The position numbers and the translations under genes were made by a program. The notes below the pieces were generated by a model, which made no database searches, had not been told where the DNA came from, and saw only the letters and a program-made list of their open reading frames with translations. Shown in pieces: positions 30,500 to 41,677 of a DNA stretch of 64,000 bases. Position 1 is the stretch's first letter; the number at the start of each line of letters is the position of its first letter. Source of the DNA: Pyropia yezoensis (Eukaryota; Rhodophyta; Bangiophyceae; Bangiales; Bangiaceae); NCBI GenBank assembly GCA_009829735.1, contig CM020618.1, forward strand, positions 21,375,346 through 21,439,345, written 5' to 3'.

Positions 30500-31089
30500 G
30501 AGGAGAGGTGCGGGACCGTAGGTCGGAATGGGCGGTGCCGCTGCCGTGTTACGCCATTGTTGCACTAGGCGCCTGTCCAGTCGCGGACTGGCTGGAGCGC
30601 CTCGCCGTTGCCTCGTTACCCACTCTTAGCCGTCACAGCCAGCCATGCCTGTGCGTGTGCTGGCCTGCACCCGCTTTTTGAAGGGGGCAAGTCTATTCGT
30701 GGACGATGGGCACCCTACGTGGATTCCCCTGCAGCAGCAGCTCGTCGAGCGGACCACGTGGCGGCGATGATGATGCGAGGCCTGGGGCTGGAGATGCAGA
30801 CGACGCGCATTGCCTGCGTGGGTCTGCGCCACACTGGTGAGTAGGTATTTTCGCTGCTCCTGCTGAGCGGCGGCCTGTCGGCGCCCGCGGAGGACATGGA
30901 GCTGCTCGTGCGCGCAGCTGATGGATCTGTTGGTGGGGCTCGGTGAGAGCCTTGCGGAGCCGCGACGCCGGGTAAAAGTAGTATTGTCTCGTCGCCCTCC
31001 CCTCTTCCCCATCACCATGTCATTGCACATACTTGCCGGTGGTGCTGGCAAGGCCAGCAGCGGCAGGGCATTTTATCCCTAGGAGTCGA
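30500..31089. other. Convergent intergenic region, MYB / zinc finger
   Basis: 590 bp between two convergent stop codons. A short forward frame near 30645-30843 ends at a GTGAGT donor-like site, but it has no recognisable domain or partner exon, so I do not call a gene. Confidence 0.35.
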
Positions 31090-33141
31090 TCATTGTGGGC
31101 GCCCGCCTCGCCTCGGTCGTGGGGGGCAGAGTCGTGGAGGTGGCTCTGTGGTGCTGAACGGAGGGGGGGTACTCGGCTTGCCTTGCTCTTCCGTGACTGC
31201 GTGGTGCGGCTCCGCCCAGCGCGGCAACGGCGCCTGTTGGGCCGGCGGATGGTGGCAGTGGTGGAGCGGCGGCGGCGGGCGCGGCGCGCCCCCGCGCCGC
31301 CGCGCCGCACACACGTTCCGCTGCTGCTGCTGGCGTCGAGCGCGACCGCCGCCGCCGCCGTTCCCGCCGCCCCCGCCGCACCCATCGTCGTGGCCGCCGT
31401 GGCCCGTCGTGGCAGCCGCTGCCGCCGCTGCCGCCGTCTCGGCCGCCGCGGCCGCCCCTGCCGCGGCCACCCGCCGCGGGGTCGACTCCGTCTTCCGGGC
31501 GGCGCGGTCCCGCCGGTTGGCCACGACGAGGCCGTACGCTGCCTCCATCAGCGCCACCACGCGCGGCGGCTGCGGGGGATTGCTGTCACCGTCCCTGCGA
31601 CGGCCACCGCGGCGGCCACCGCCGCCGCCGCCAACGCTGCCGTCGGCCGGGGCACCCCAGCGGGCGACGACTGGGAGGGTGGGCCCCTTGGGCGCCAGGC
31701 CGTCAGCAATCACCTCTTGGACCCGCTCGTGCGCGTAGTTGCAGTGCCACGTCAGGCTGCTGCGCTGGCCAAACAGCTTGGGACACCGGTAGCAGCAAAA
31801 GGCCTTGATGCCCAGGTGGACGGTTCGCTCGTGCTCGCAGCGAAATGTGGCGCGGTTGAGTGCCTGGTGGCAGCCGTGGAAGGTGCACTTGTGTTCTCGA
31901 GGGTTGATGTGGTTGAACGACTGAATGAGTGCGGGGGGGGTAGGGGGGCGGTACAAGCCAGAGGGAAGCATCCAATCGCGGACGGGGGAGGGGGTATGGC
32001 ACAGTGCCGCACGAGGCGCCATGGTAGCTCCCGGCCCACCCGACACCCAAGCAACAGACGCAACAAAACAAGACACGACAGGTCCAGGGAGAAAGAAACG
32101 AAGTCGTCAGTCGTTCCCTGCCAGGAGCTTTCACGACAAGGAGATGAAAACGGTCCTTGGACGGGCAAAGCAAAAAAAGGGGACGGACACAGAAAAGGCG
32201 AAGTCAAACGGAAGCGATTGACGATCTTTTAGCCGACAACCTGTCCCCCGCACTCCCCCGGTGACCAAACGTGCCTCGTACCGGTTGAGGTCCGACTGCC
32301 GCCGAAACGACGCCGTGCACAGGTCACATCCGACGCGGCGGCCACGCCTGAGCGTCCCCGCCACGCGCCCGCTGTCGGCGCGCAGCGCGGAGGGGCCCGC
32401 CGCCGCCGTTTCCGCCACAGCCACCGTCGCGGCCCCACCACGGGGCAACGGCCACCCGCTCGCCACGGGGAGGGCCGGCCAGCCACTCACCGCGGGGTGT
32501 GTCCGCCAGCCACCCGCCGCGGCGGGGTGTGTCGGCCAACCGCCGCCGCCAACCCCACCACCACCACCACCGCCGCCGCCGACCCCACCACGGCCCGTAT
32601 ACGCCGCTGCGGCCGCTGCCGCCGCCGCCACCGCCGACCGCGGAGGCGGCGGCGGCGGTGGCTGCTGCTGCAGCGGCGGCATGGGCGGCCACGTCCAGGC
32701 GGCACCCCCCTCCACTCCAGTTGTGCCCACCGAGCGCCCGGCCCCGGCGCTGGCGGCAGGCAATGGCAGCCACCCATACGCCGGCGGCCGTGGCAGCGGC
32801 GGCGCGCCCCCGGGGGGCAGCCGCCAGCAGGTCGCGGGCGGGATGGCGGCGGCGGCGGCGGCCGCCAAGGCCGCAGAGAGGGACCGCCCGGCCAACGACG
32901 GCGCGGGGGCCGCCGGCCCCCGCAGCCGCGGCAGCCGCGGCCGCGTCGGCGGCGGCCCATACAGCACCATCGGCGACGCGAGCGGCGGCTGCAGCCGCCG
33001 CACCCACGCCCCTGGCGCGTCGGCGCCGGGCAGGCGGCCTGCCGGCCGCGCACCGTTGGGCGCCCGTTCCCAGCCGCCCGCGCCGGGGTGGAAGCTCAGC
33101 TCTGCAGGCAGCAACAACTCATCCTCTGGGAGCGGCCACAT
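31090..33141 (-). CDS. C2H2 zinc-finger protein (exons 33141-32266 and 31920-31090)
   Basis: The first ATG in frame is at 33141 (MWPLPEDELLL); the frame is open further upstream without an ATG. Exon 1 encodes a long Ala/Pro/Gly-rich region with a repeat of GW-x-THPA type, then VGCDLCTASFRRQSDLNR, the start of a zinc finger. A 345-bp intron follows, with a weak GT donor at 32265 and a strong pyrimidine tract plus CATTCAG ending at 31921. Exon 2 opens with SFNHINPREHKC, which completes the linker into a second finger (C-x4-C-x12-H-x4-H) and a third (C-x2-C-x12-H-x4-H). After the fingers come basic and Ala/Pro-rich stretches. The spliced protein is about 568 residues. In the first finger the usual first His position is Tyr. 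Probably a nuclear DNA-binding regulator. The donor could instead lie 12 nt downstream. Confidence 0.6.
31921..32265 (-). other. Probable intron of the zinc-finger gene
   Basis: Inferred because a finger starts before it and the linker and next finger start after it, both in phase 0. The acceptor (CCCCCCCCGCACTCATTCAG) is excellent; the donor (TTG|GTCACC) is weak, with an alternative GTGCGG at 32253. Confidence 0.55.
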
Positions 33142-33324
33142 GGCGGTGCCGCCGTCCCCACCGCCGCCCCCGACGCCACGGTCGCCACCGACGCCACCGA
33201 CACCGTGGCCACCGCCGCTAGCGTGACCGCCATCGTCGCTGTGGCGGTGGCCGCCGCCAATGGGGTGACGGGGTGACCAGGCGTCGTTGGGTGCCGCCAA
33301 AGGGGGCCCCTGTGAGATTTGAGA

Positions 33325-33950
33325 CAGGGCTGTTCAAGGGTATCTGGCCAAGGGTACTAAAGCATGTATCAAATCAAGGGTATACACGATACACATGGCG
33401 GAATTCCGTTCAGAGGGCATATGCATACACTCTTTGGTGGGAAGTGGGTATCCAAGAGTATCTGTGATACACTTCCCAAGATTCCCAAGGGTATTAAGAA
33501 AGTACACAATAAGATACCAATGTGCCCACTGACCGCATTAACTTGCGTAGTTACCCCAACATTGTACTGTTACGACCCAGAGGAGTACAAAGAACGCCGT
33601 TATTTCTTATGTTGCAAGGCTCCTGATCGGCTGTAGGCATCAGATTGCGCACTGCTCATCGGAAACGGCTGGCTCGATGCGCTCCACTGTAGTTTTTTCA
33701 CGATACTCCAGTCTTCTTTGCTAAAGTTAGTCGTCCTTAAGGGTATCGATACACTCGGATGGTCCGTGCTTAGTCATCCGTACGCGTAATCTGGAGCAAG
33801 GTATATACCCTTGGGCAATGCGCTCGCGTTTCCCTCCCCGCTTCATACACTTGGCTCATCCACGGTCCACTGTCAGCTTCATACACTCCGTGACGTGAGA
33901 CCCTCCGATACGATACACACTGCGAAATATGATAGCCTTGAACAGCCCTG
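33325..33950. mobile_element. Non-autonomous hAT-like DNA transposon (MITE), 626 bp
   Basis: Left end CAGGGCTGTTCAAGGGTATC and right end GATAGCCTTGAACAGCCCTG are inverted repeats of 20 bp with one mismatch. Both ends are flanked by the same 8 bp, ATTTGAGA (33317-33324 and 33951-33958). An 8-bp target duplication and CAGGG termini are hallmarks of the hAT superfamily. The interior has no transposase frame but many GGGTATC/GATACAC repeats, suggesting subterminal transposase-binding sites. It lies 184 bp before the first ATG of the zinc-finger gene, in its probable promoter or leader. The perfect target duplication suggests a fairly recent insertion. Confidence 0.9.
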
Positions 33951-33958
33951 ATTTGAGA

Positions 33959-34716
33959 CGACACCCGACGCATTCACCGCTGATCCGTGACTTATCTCTG
34001 GAGCAACGGATCACGAGCGACGTGATCCGTTCTGCATGGATCTGGAGAGACGACGACTGAGACGAGGCGTGGATCTGAGGGACAGTGCGTATCAGGGGTT
34101 GTCCAGCGTACCAGATTTGGTCCAGCGTATCGTATTGGGAGTCGTGGCTGGGGCACGAGTATCTACTGTCAGCCAGCCTACTCTCGCCAAGCGTAGTGGC
34201 GCCCGTGACCGGAGTCATGAGTAATCACAAGCGTACTAGCCAGTAGTATAAATATATCGGCAACAGTATGAGTATCTACTGCCAGAGAAGCCAGGGCATG
34301 AAAAACAGGTCAAATTACGAAAATGTACGCCACTTTACTTTTCCGTGTGACTCGATCCCCTTCTCTGATGGCTCTTCTGCATGCTTGACAAGCGGAGGGA
34401 GCACGGGATCCTGCGCTGGGCCTGTCTGTTGTCACGACTCCTGGGGACATTCTGTGGCAAAAACCACTTGCACACACAGCACCCAAGTTGGCGTGGTGTA
34501 CAAGGGCCGCCTCACGTGTCGGGGGAACCGGAAGAAGTGCTAGTCGCACACGCGCTATCCCTGTTGTGGGGCAACCCCCCCGCTGCGAAACAAGATGATG
34601 GTGTGTGGGCCAACAGTGTCTTGGTCGGGACGGGGAAACGAGGCCAAGCCCCGCTCTTCCTCCCCTCCTCCCTCCAGGGTCCTCTCAGAATCTCGCCACT
34701 CAGAATCTCCCACCCC
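33959..34716. other. AT-richer intergenic region between hAT-like element and the LTR nest
   Basis: No gene is recognised. GAGTATCTACTG occurs twice (about 34159 and 34269), and a TATA-like stretch (TATAAATATAT) is near 34246. The sequence next to the LTR nest (34.3-34.7 kb) has short frames only. Confidence 0.35.
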
Positions 34717-34901
34717 TGCACCTGCCCACCGGGCCACACGAAAGTTCCAGACGATAAAATGCAGAATACCCTCAAATCCACGTTAGATTTACTATCAAGT
34801 AACGTATCCCTGAGTTAGAGACATCCGAGCTCAAATGCAAAGGGAGAAACGGGTTAGACCAGCTGTCTCCCGCCCCCGTGTGGCGCGCCCTGCCCCATAC
34901 G
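34717..34901 (-). repeat. Element C 3' LTR, first part (rest at 45146-45162)
   Basis: Matches 58714-58900 along its length, for example GGGCCACACGAAA, AGACCAGCTGTCTCCCGCCC and CCCGTGTGGC. Element A splits it after 34901; the remaining 17 bp follow the second ATACG. Confidence 0.8.
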
Positions 34902-35440
34902 TGTGGGAGATTGGGCCGGAATTCGGTACCAATACTTTGGAGATTCGGGTCAAGTGGACCTGACCGGAGGTCGAAATTCACCCGACCCACGATGGTGAAA
35001 CTTCTGACTTCTGGACGGAAGTTCGACTAGGACTTCCGACATACTAGAGCAGGGTAATGCTGCTGGTATTTGTTTCTTGGGATTTTTGCACGGGAGCCAG
35101 ACGGATTTCTACGCTTTGAGTGCTTTGGATGTGGAGTGATATGATTGGTTTGTTTGAGGGTTCATTTTCTGAGTGTTTTGAGGGGTTGCGTGAGCGTGTG
35201 AGGAGGGTTGATAAGGAGGGACAGCAAGGCGGGGAGGGCCCACCTTGGCTGGCCAAGCAAGTAAACACCGTCTGGCTCCGACACATCTTGTTCGTGCCTT
35301 GGTGAACTGACCCGTTCACCACACGCAAGTTCCGTGTTCGGCTGTGTGGAGGTGCTTGCTTCCGGTGTCCCAAGTTGGGATATCGGCAATACTCCTCTTC
35401 CTTCCCTGACTCGGGGTTGGTGGTTGGGAGTACTGCTACA
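34902..35440 (+). repeat. Element A 5' LTR
   Basis: 539 bp, TGTGGGAGATTGGGCC...TACTGCTACA. Same length as the 3' LTR, with six differences counted. It is preceded by ATACG. Confidence 0.95.
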
Positions 35441-35757
35441 GTTGGTGGATCAGCGGGGGAGAGGATATCGACTTTGGTACCTCCCTTGACCGGAGACGGG
35501 ACCAAGTTGGCCCCTCTCCCCCTTCGGCACCGAGGCTTCCGGTGACACGATCGACTCGCCTACGTTCCGAGCGTTCGCTGGGTGACGAGGTTGGCCACCG
35601 TGAGTCTTGGTGGGAGACCCGGAGTTTCGGGAAACCTCACCGCCTTCCTTGAGGTAGGTGGAGGGGTGGAACGTGCTCTAGGAACTCCCTAGCTGACGAT
35701 CCCCGACTCTGGACACCGTTTGGTCGTTTTGGTTGACTCCACGTGACTCTTGTGGAG

Positions 35758-37521
35758 ATGGCTGGTGAGGGAGACCCCCCCATTGCGCCGAGTGTACCTG
35801 GGGAGGGGGAGCGTAGTCCTCCCCCGACGGGCGGAGTACCACCCAGGCCGGGCAGTGCGGATTTGGTGGGTCCAGAGGTTGGACCCCGACGGCGGTCGGC
35901 CAGGTTCCTTCCCAGGCCGTCCCCGGAAGAGACGGGCGGAGTTCGCCCTTCTCCGGTGGGAGCGCCGAGCCAGCGTCAGGCTCCGACAACCTCTTCGGGG
36001 AGTGACGACACTCACTTCGGCATGGGACCGCCGACCGGCAGAGGTGACGGGACGGGGAGTTCCGTACCCCGGGTTGGTGGGTCCGCGCCACGACTGGTGA
36101 CGGAAGGACCGGGTGGGAGCTCGAGTCAAGCTCCACCTGGGTCATCCGGTATCGTGGATGACTCGGTGATGACTGACATCGCACAAGTCGTGCGAGAGGA
36201 GGTGGGGAAGGCGTTGAAGGGGAACACCCCTCCGCCTGAGCAGGCCTCGAGGCGCCAGAAGCGACGGGAGATTCGACGTACTCTCCGTCGTGAGGTGGAC
36301 TCAGAGTCTGAGTCCTCTGCAAGTGGCAAGTCGGGTGAAGAGGATCTTACCCGACGTGGTCGTGTGACTCACACGGACCGTCTTGGGACTAGAGTCGTCC
36401 CAGGAAAGATAGTGGTGAATAATCCATTGTTCAAGGATGTCTTCGACTGTGAGACATATGGGTTGGTCAACAAGTCGTTGACCTACTCGAATAGTCAGGC
36501 CCGTACCCTGGGCCGGCGCAAGGAACACGTTGCGCAATCCTTCGGGGTCCGTTCAGAATGGGACGGGACACCACCCCTGAAGGTCTTCCAGTTTTTGCGG
36601 AAGTTCGCAAAAGCCTGCGATGACAATGATGTCTCTGAAGCTGAAGCGTTTTTCATGCTTCAGGACTTCACCAAGGAGCCACTCCGCTCCGAGGTGATGA
36701 ACGTCATGCCAAGTCGCCATGGTGGGAACCCGGGTGAGGTGACCTCCTACCTGGAGTTGGTTAATTAGATCCTTCGTCTTCACGCAGACGAGGCTTCCTT
36801 GGCTGTGCAGGTTGAAGAATTCAACCGCGCCACCCAGAGTAAGGGTGAAGAGGAACGGGAGTTCGCTGAACGACTCCGTCAGAGGAGCGTCCTCTGTGGA
36901 TTCCTATATCCCCAAGGAGTCATTAAGGGACGCTTTGCGGAGGGTGTCCACCGAGCAGCTCGAGCGACTGTGCGAGAGCGTAGTACTCCGACCATGACTC
37001 TGGCGGAGTTGGCACGCATCGCCCAGACTAAGGATGATGAGTACCGCTGGCTCGTGTCTGAGCAGCGGAAGGAACGAGAGAAAGAAGTTAAGGGAGTGGA
37101 AGCAAGTCGCTTCCGCAGAACTGCAAGGGTGCCTTCCTACACGCGGACGTACCCTGCAGTACCTTCGTCCTCAACTCGAGAGACGGAAGGTATGGTGGCC
37201 GCTATCCCTGATAAGTCACAGGGAGAAGCGGGGCCATCGGCGTCAATGAGTGATCGGCCGTGTTGGCAGTGTTCCAAGTCGGGACACTGGGCAGCCCAAT
37301 GCCCCACTCTGGACGTTCGACTGAGAGCCCTGTTGGCTCGTATTGGGAAGCTCGGTACTCCGAGGACTGATTCGGATACCCGGCCGCACACCACACGTGT
37401 GACGGCCATGACTCAACCTAAGTCAGAGGATGAGTCCACGCTTGAGAAGGGGGAAACCTCTTCCCCCAGCTCAAGTGGCAAGGATACTCCATCATCCGAG
37501 TCGGATGAGGGAAACGCCTAG
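35758..37521 (+). pseudogene. Element A gag region (fossil)
   Basis: Starts at ATG 35758 (MAGEGDPP). It has a Pro/Ser-rich first part, a capsid-like helical middle and a CCHC zinc knuckle (CWQCSKSGHWAAQC) typical of Gypsy nucleocapsids. The region looks broken. Confidence 0.8.
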
Positions 37522-37559
37522 CCGCTGGGACTAAGACTGACCCAAAGGCTCCAGCGGTA

Positions 37560-40500
37560 ATGAAGCGGGTTGCTTCACACTCACCGATCCATGGGAGAGT
37601 GAAGGTCCTGACTCGACCTCGAGGGGTGAGGCCTAGAGACAAGGTCCCTCCTCAGAAGCACGACCCGAGTCGGATTGTGTCAGTGCTGGTAGGGAGTAAC
37701 TACCAGGTCGCAGCTCGACTCTGGCTGCAGGATGGATATGAGTTTACCTCTCGTGTCATAGTCGACACAGGCTCTGCTGCCTCTCTCATTAGGCAAGACT
37801 TATTGCCAGAGGGGACGGATGTGAGTTCCGCCGGCTCACCCGAGTGGCGTATGTTTGATGTCAATGGGGGACTCCTCCCCATTGTTGGGTCTATTGCATT
37901 GACTGTTTGCATTGGGTTCTACCAGACGCAGGTGAACTTTGGAGTAGTCTCCAATATGTCAGTTACCGTACTCCTGGGAACTGACTATCTGGACCTCCAT
38001 GTCCCGGCCATCTGTGGACCGGAAGGGATAATCCGAATGCGTAATGGAGAGACTGTCCCCATATTGCGTAAAGGGAGGACTGTTTCCCCTACGACTCATC
38101 AACCTAGGGAAAACTCTCCCAAGGGTGGAGGCTCTACGACCCATGTACGAGTATGTAAGGGTACGGTAGTCCCGCCCCGATCAAGGACCTTTGTGCGAGT
38201 ACGCACACGGTTTCGAGGGAATGGACTCGTTTCCCCCGTGGACCGAGTCTATCATACTCACCAAGTGCAAGTTGCCTGGGGCCCCATGACTTGTGGGGAT
38301 GACCAAACTTGGTGGGTGAAGGTCCTCAACACGTCGGAGGAACCTCGACGACTCCCCGGAGGCATGAAGATTGCGTCGATCTCTACCTTTGAGGGGAATG
38401 TCGTTGCTGTGACTCAACAGCAATGGAAGGATATTGGAACGGCAGGCTCTGCCAACCAATCGAGTTCATCGACGGCTAAGTCGCCGACGGTACATCGGGA
38501 GAACATCCCGGAGTGTTTACATGGACGACTGGATGAGTTAATCCAGAAGCATAACAAGTTGTGGTATGGTGACCTTGGGCTCATCAAGGCCACCGAACAC
38601 AGAATCGTGTTGAAGCCAGGGGCTAGGCCAGTTCGCCTGAGTCCCTACCGTATGGGACCAGACTCACGGGAACTCACCCGAGAGCAGGTCCAACGGATGC
38701 AAGACAAGGGTGTCATTGAGCCTTGCTCAAGTGAGTGGGCCAGTCCCATAGTCTTGGTGCCCAAGTCAGACGGCACGATGCGGTTCTGCATTGATTATCG
38801 TAAGCTAAACGAGCGCACGGTAAGGGATAGTTACCCCTTACCCCGTATGGACGATTGCCTCGACTCACTCGGTGAGGCACAGTACTTTTCCACGTTGGAC
38901 TGCAACGCGGGGTACTGGCAGATACCCATCCGCAAGGAGGACAGACACTTGACCACTTTCACGTGTCACTGTGGAGTTTATCAGTGTACACGGCTCCCTT
39001 TCGGGCTTTGCAATGCACCTGCGACTTTCCAGCGCGCTATTGACTTGATACTTGCCGGAGTCAAGTGGCAGATCGCCCTGGTGTATCTGGACGATATCAT
39101 TGTGTTCTCCGGGACTGCCGAAGAACACCTGTCCCACTTGGACAGAGTGTTTACCCTGTTGGGTGAAGCAGGAGTAACACTCAAACCTACGAAGTGTCAC
39201 CTCTTTAGTAATGAGGTGGAGTACATCGGCCATATAGTCCGGCCAGGTCGCATTCTGGTCAATGAGAAGAACTTCATGGCCATCCGTCGGGCGAAGTTCC
39301 CCCAGACGCAAACACAACTCAGGAGCTTCCTGGGTATGTGTAACGTATACAGACGCTTTGTGGCGAACTATGCCAAAGTGTCTGCACCGTTGAACCACTT
39401 GGTAAGTTCCAAGATGCCCAAGCGCTTGGATGCTCCCAAACCCCCGGAGCAAGAAGCGTTTGATAGGTTGCGAGAACTCCTCTGCAACCCACCGGTGTTA
39501 GCGATCCCCAGACCGGGGGCTCACTACATCGTTGATGTGGACGCAAGTTACGACCAACTTGGTTGTTGCTTACTCCAACAACAGCCTTCGGGGGAGTATT
39601 TACCCGTTGGCTACTTTAACAAAGGACTCTCACCGGCCCAGAAGAACTATTCTGTGACGGAGGTAGAGGGCCTTGGCGTAGTATGGGCAGTCGCCATGCT
39701 ACGGCCATACATCGAAGGAAGGAAGTTCCTCATTCGATGTGACCACAAGGCTCTGAAGTGAATACTCACCACTACAGCCTGTACGAATAACCGACTCAAT
39801 CGATGGCGACTCTGCCTCGCTGAGTTCGATTATGACGTTGAATATCGGCCAGGCCCGAAGCATGCGGTTGCGGACGCGTTGTCTCGCATACCGACGGATT
39901 GGAAAGACTCTTCCCCCATCCCTGAGGAACTCCCTCATGTGGCAGTGACCACTCGCTCCGGAACTGTCCTCGACCCGAGGATGCCTGGCATGGCCAAGCT
40001 ATTACCCGTGTCTCTGGATGAGTTTGTCCAGGCACAGGAGAGCGACAAACTTTGTCGACGACTCAGAAAGGAGCTCGACCAGGCTCAACCGACTCGGTTC
40101 TTCCTGAATGACAACGGCATACTCTGCGGTAAGGGATATACCCAGGGGGACAAGCAAGTCGTCGTCCCTAAGGAGTTACGCAAGAGTATCCTCCAACGGG
40201 AGCACTCCTCACCGTTGGGTGGACACCCAGGGTCTACGAGGATGTATCAGACCCTACGCAAGAAGTACTATTTGCCATCACTCGTGGCTGATGTGTACGG
40301 GTATGTAGCCGCATGCGCGACTTGGGCAAAGAATAGACTCATGGAGTCCCGGTAGACTTCCTCCATGAGACTCTTTCCTGCAACAGAGCCGTTTGCAGCG
40401 ATAGCAGTGGACTTACTCGGTCCACTACCACGAACACCAGAGGGATATGAGTACCTTCTGGTGATGTGTCATCGCTTTACTAAGCTCACAAGGGTATCCC

Positions 40501-41549
40501 CACTCAAGGATATCACAGCCGTGGACGTTCTGAGTGAGTTACTCGACGTCTGGGTTGCCAGTTATGGCATCCCCGACTCTATCCTTTCGGATAACGGACC
40601 ACAGTTTGCGTCCGTCCTGTATCAGGGAGTCATGAAGATGTTGGGGGTGCAGACGAATTTCGCAACCCCTTACCACCCCCAGACTAATGGGCAGGTGGAA
40701 CGATTCAACAGGACTCTAGTGCGCCAGTTGCGTTACTATGTCCATGACCATGTAGTCACATGGGCTCGTTATGCGTCACTACTCGTGACAGCATACAACT
40801 CCCAGGTACACAGTAGTACGGGAGAGGCACCGCTTGCCTTCGTCTGCCCCCGACGACTTCCGTCAGTAGCTGTGGAGCGTCTCACCCAGACAGAGGGTGA
40901 GACTTCGACTCAAACACCGAGTCAGGCGAAAGCCTCCCTACTCCAGAGACTGGAGGAGATGATACCCCTTGTCCGGGCTACTATGGAGAAGGCCCAAGCT
41001 TGTTACAAGAGGTACTTCGATGTCCGAGTCAGACATCGTCGCGATCCGCTCCGAGTTGGAGATTGGATTAATGTCAACTCCCACGACAATAAGGGAGGGA
41101 AATTGGTCTTCAAAACTCTGGGACCATATCACATCCTTAAGACGGATGGACGGCGGTTAACCATCGAGAGTGATGATGGTATCTGGACGATAAATGGGAA
41201 TCACGCGACTCGCGCACCCGAACCCCCAGAGGGAGATCCCGCTTGGGAATGGGCCTTGCAAGCATGGAAAGTCCCATCCTTGCCGACCTCCTCCAATAAA
41301 CCGTTGGAGGCGGTGTTCGACAAGTTTGTCGCAAACGGATACGATGAGTCGGGGCGACTCATGCTCCGAGTCAGGTGGTTCGGGTATGGACCAACTTCCG
41401 ACACATGGGAGTTTGTAGAGGACCTACCAGTAGAGAAGGTCCGTAGATACTGCCAGGCTGCGGGCATATCTATACGCCGACGTAGCACTCGTACGTCGGG
41501 GGATGAAGTCCCTGCTCCAAGTCAGAGCAGAGCGGCAAGCCAACCATGA
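37560..41549 (+). pseudogene. Element A pol region (fossil): protease, RT, RNase H, integrase, chromodomain-like end
   Basis: Protease with IVDTGSAASLI; reverse transcriptase with [16 protein letters not shown] and VYLDDIIVFSG; RNase H (VDVDASYDQLGCCL); integrase zinc region, then a catalytic core with SILSDNGPQFASVLYQ and YHPQTNGQVERFNRTL; and a chromodomain-like C-terminus (RVRWFGYGPTSDTWEFVEDL). Domain order PR-RT-RH-IN places it in Gypsy/Metaviridae, and the end places it with chromoviruses. It looks broken in a few places. Confidence 0.85.
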
Positions 41550-41677
41550 GTACAAACGCATACCATGGTTCTTCAAAGATTCTCTACTAACAAAGCCGAC
41601 TATGGCACAATACAAAACGAGAAGAACACACACCACTCTTCTCGCCAAGAAAAGAACAAGTCGTTCGACCGCTGACT

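Noticed and set aside
33142-33300. Upstream extension of the zinc-finger gene to 33300
   Set aside because: It would need a TTG start; no ATG exists in that frame between 33141 and the hAT-like element.
35441-35470. Primer-binding site after the element A 5' LTR
   Set aside because: GTTGGTGGATCAGC resembles but does not match the common initiator-Met site; the priming tRNA cannot be named.
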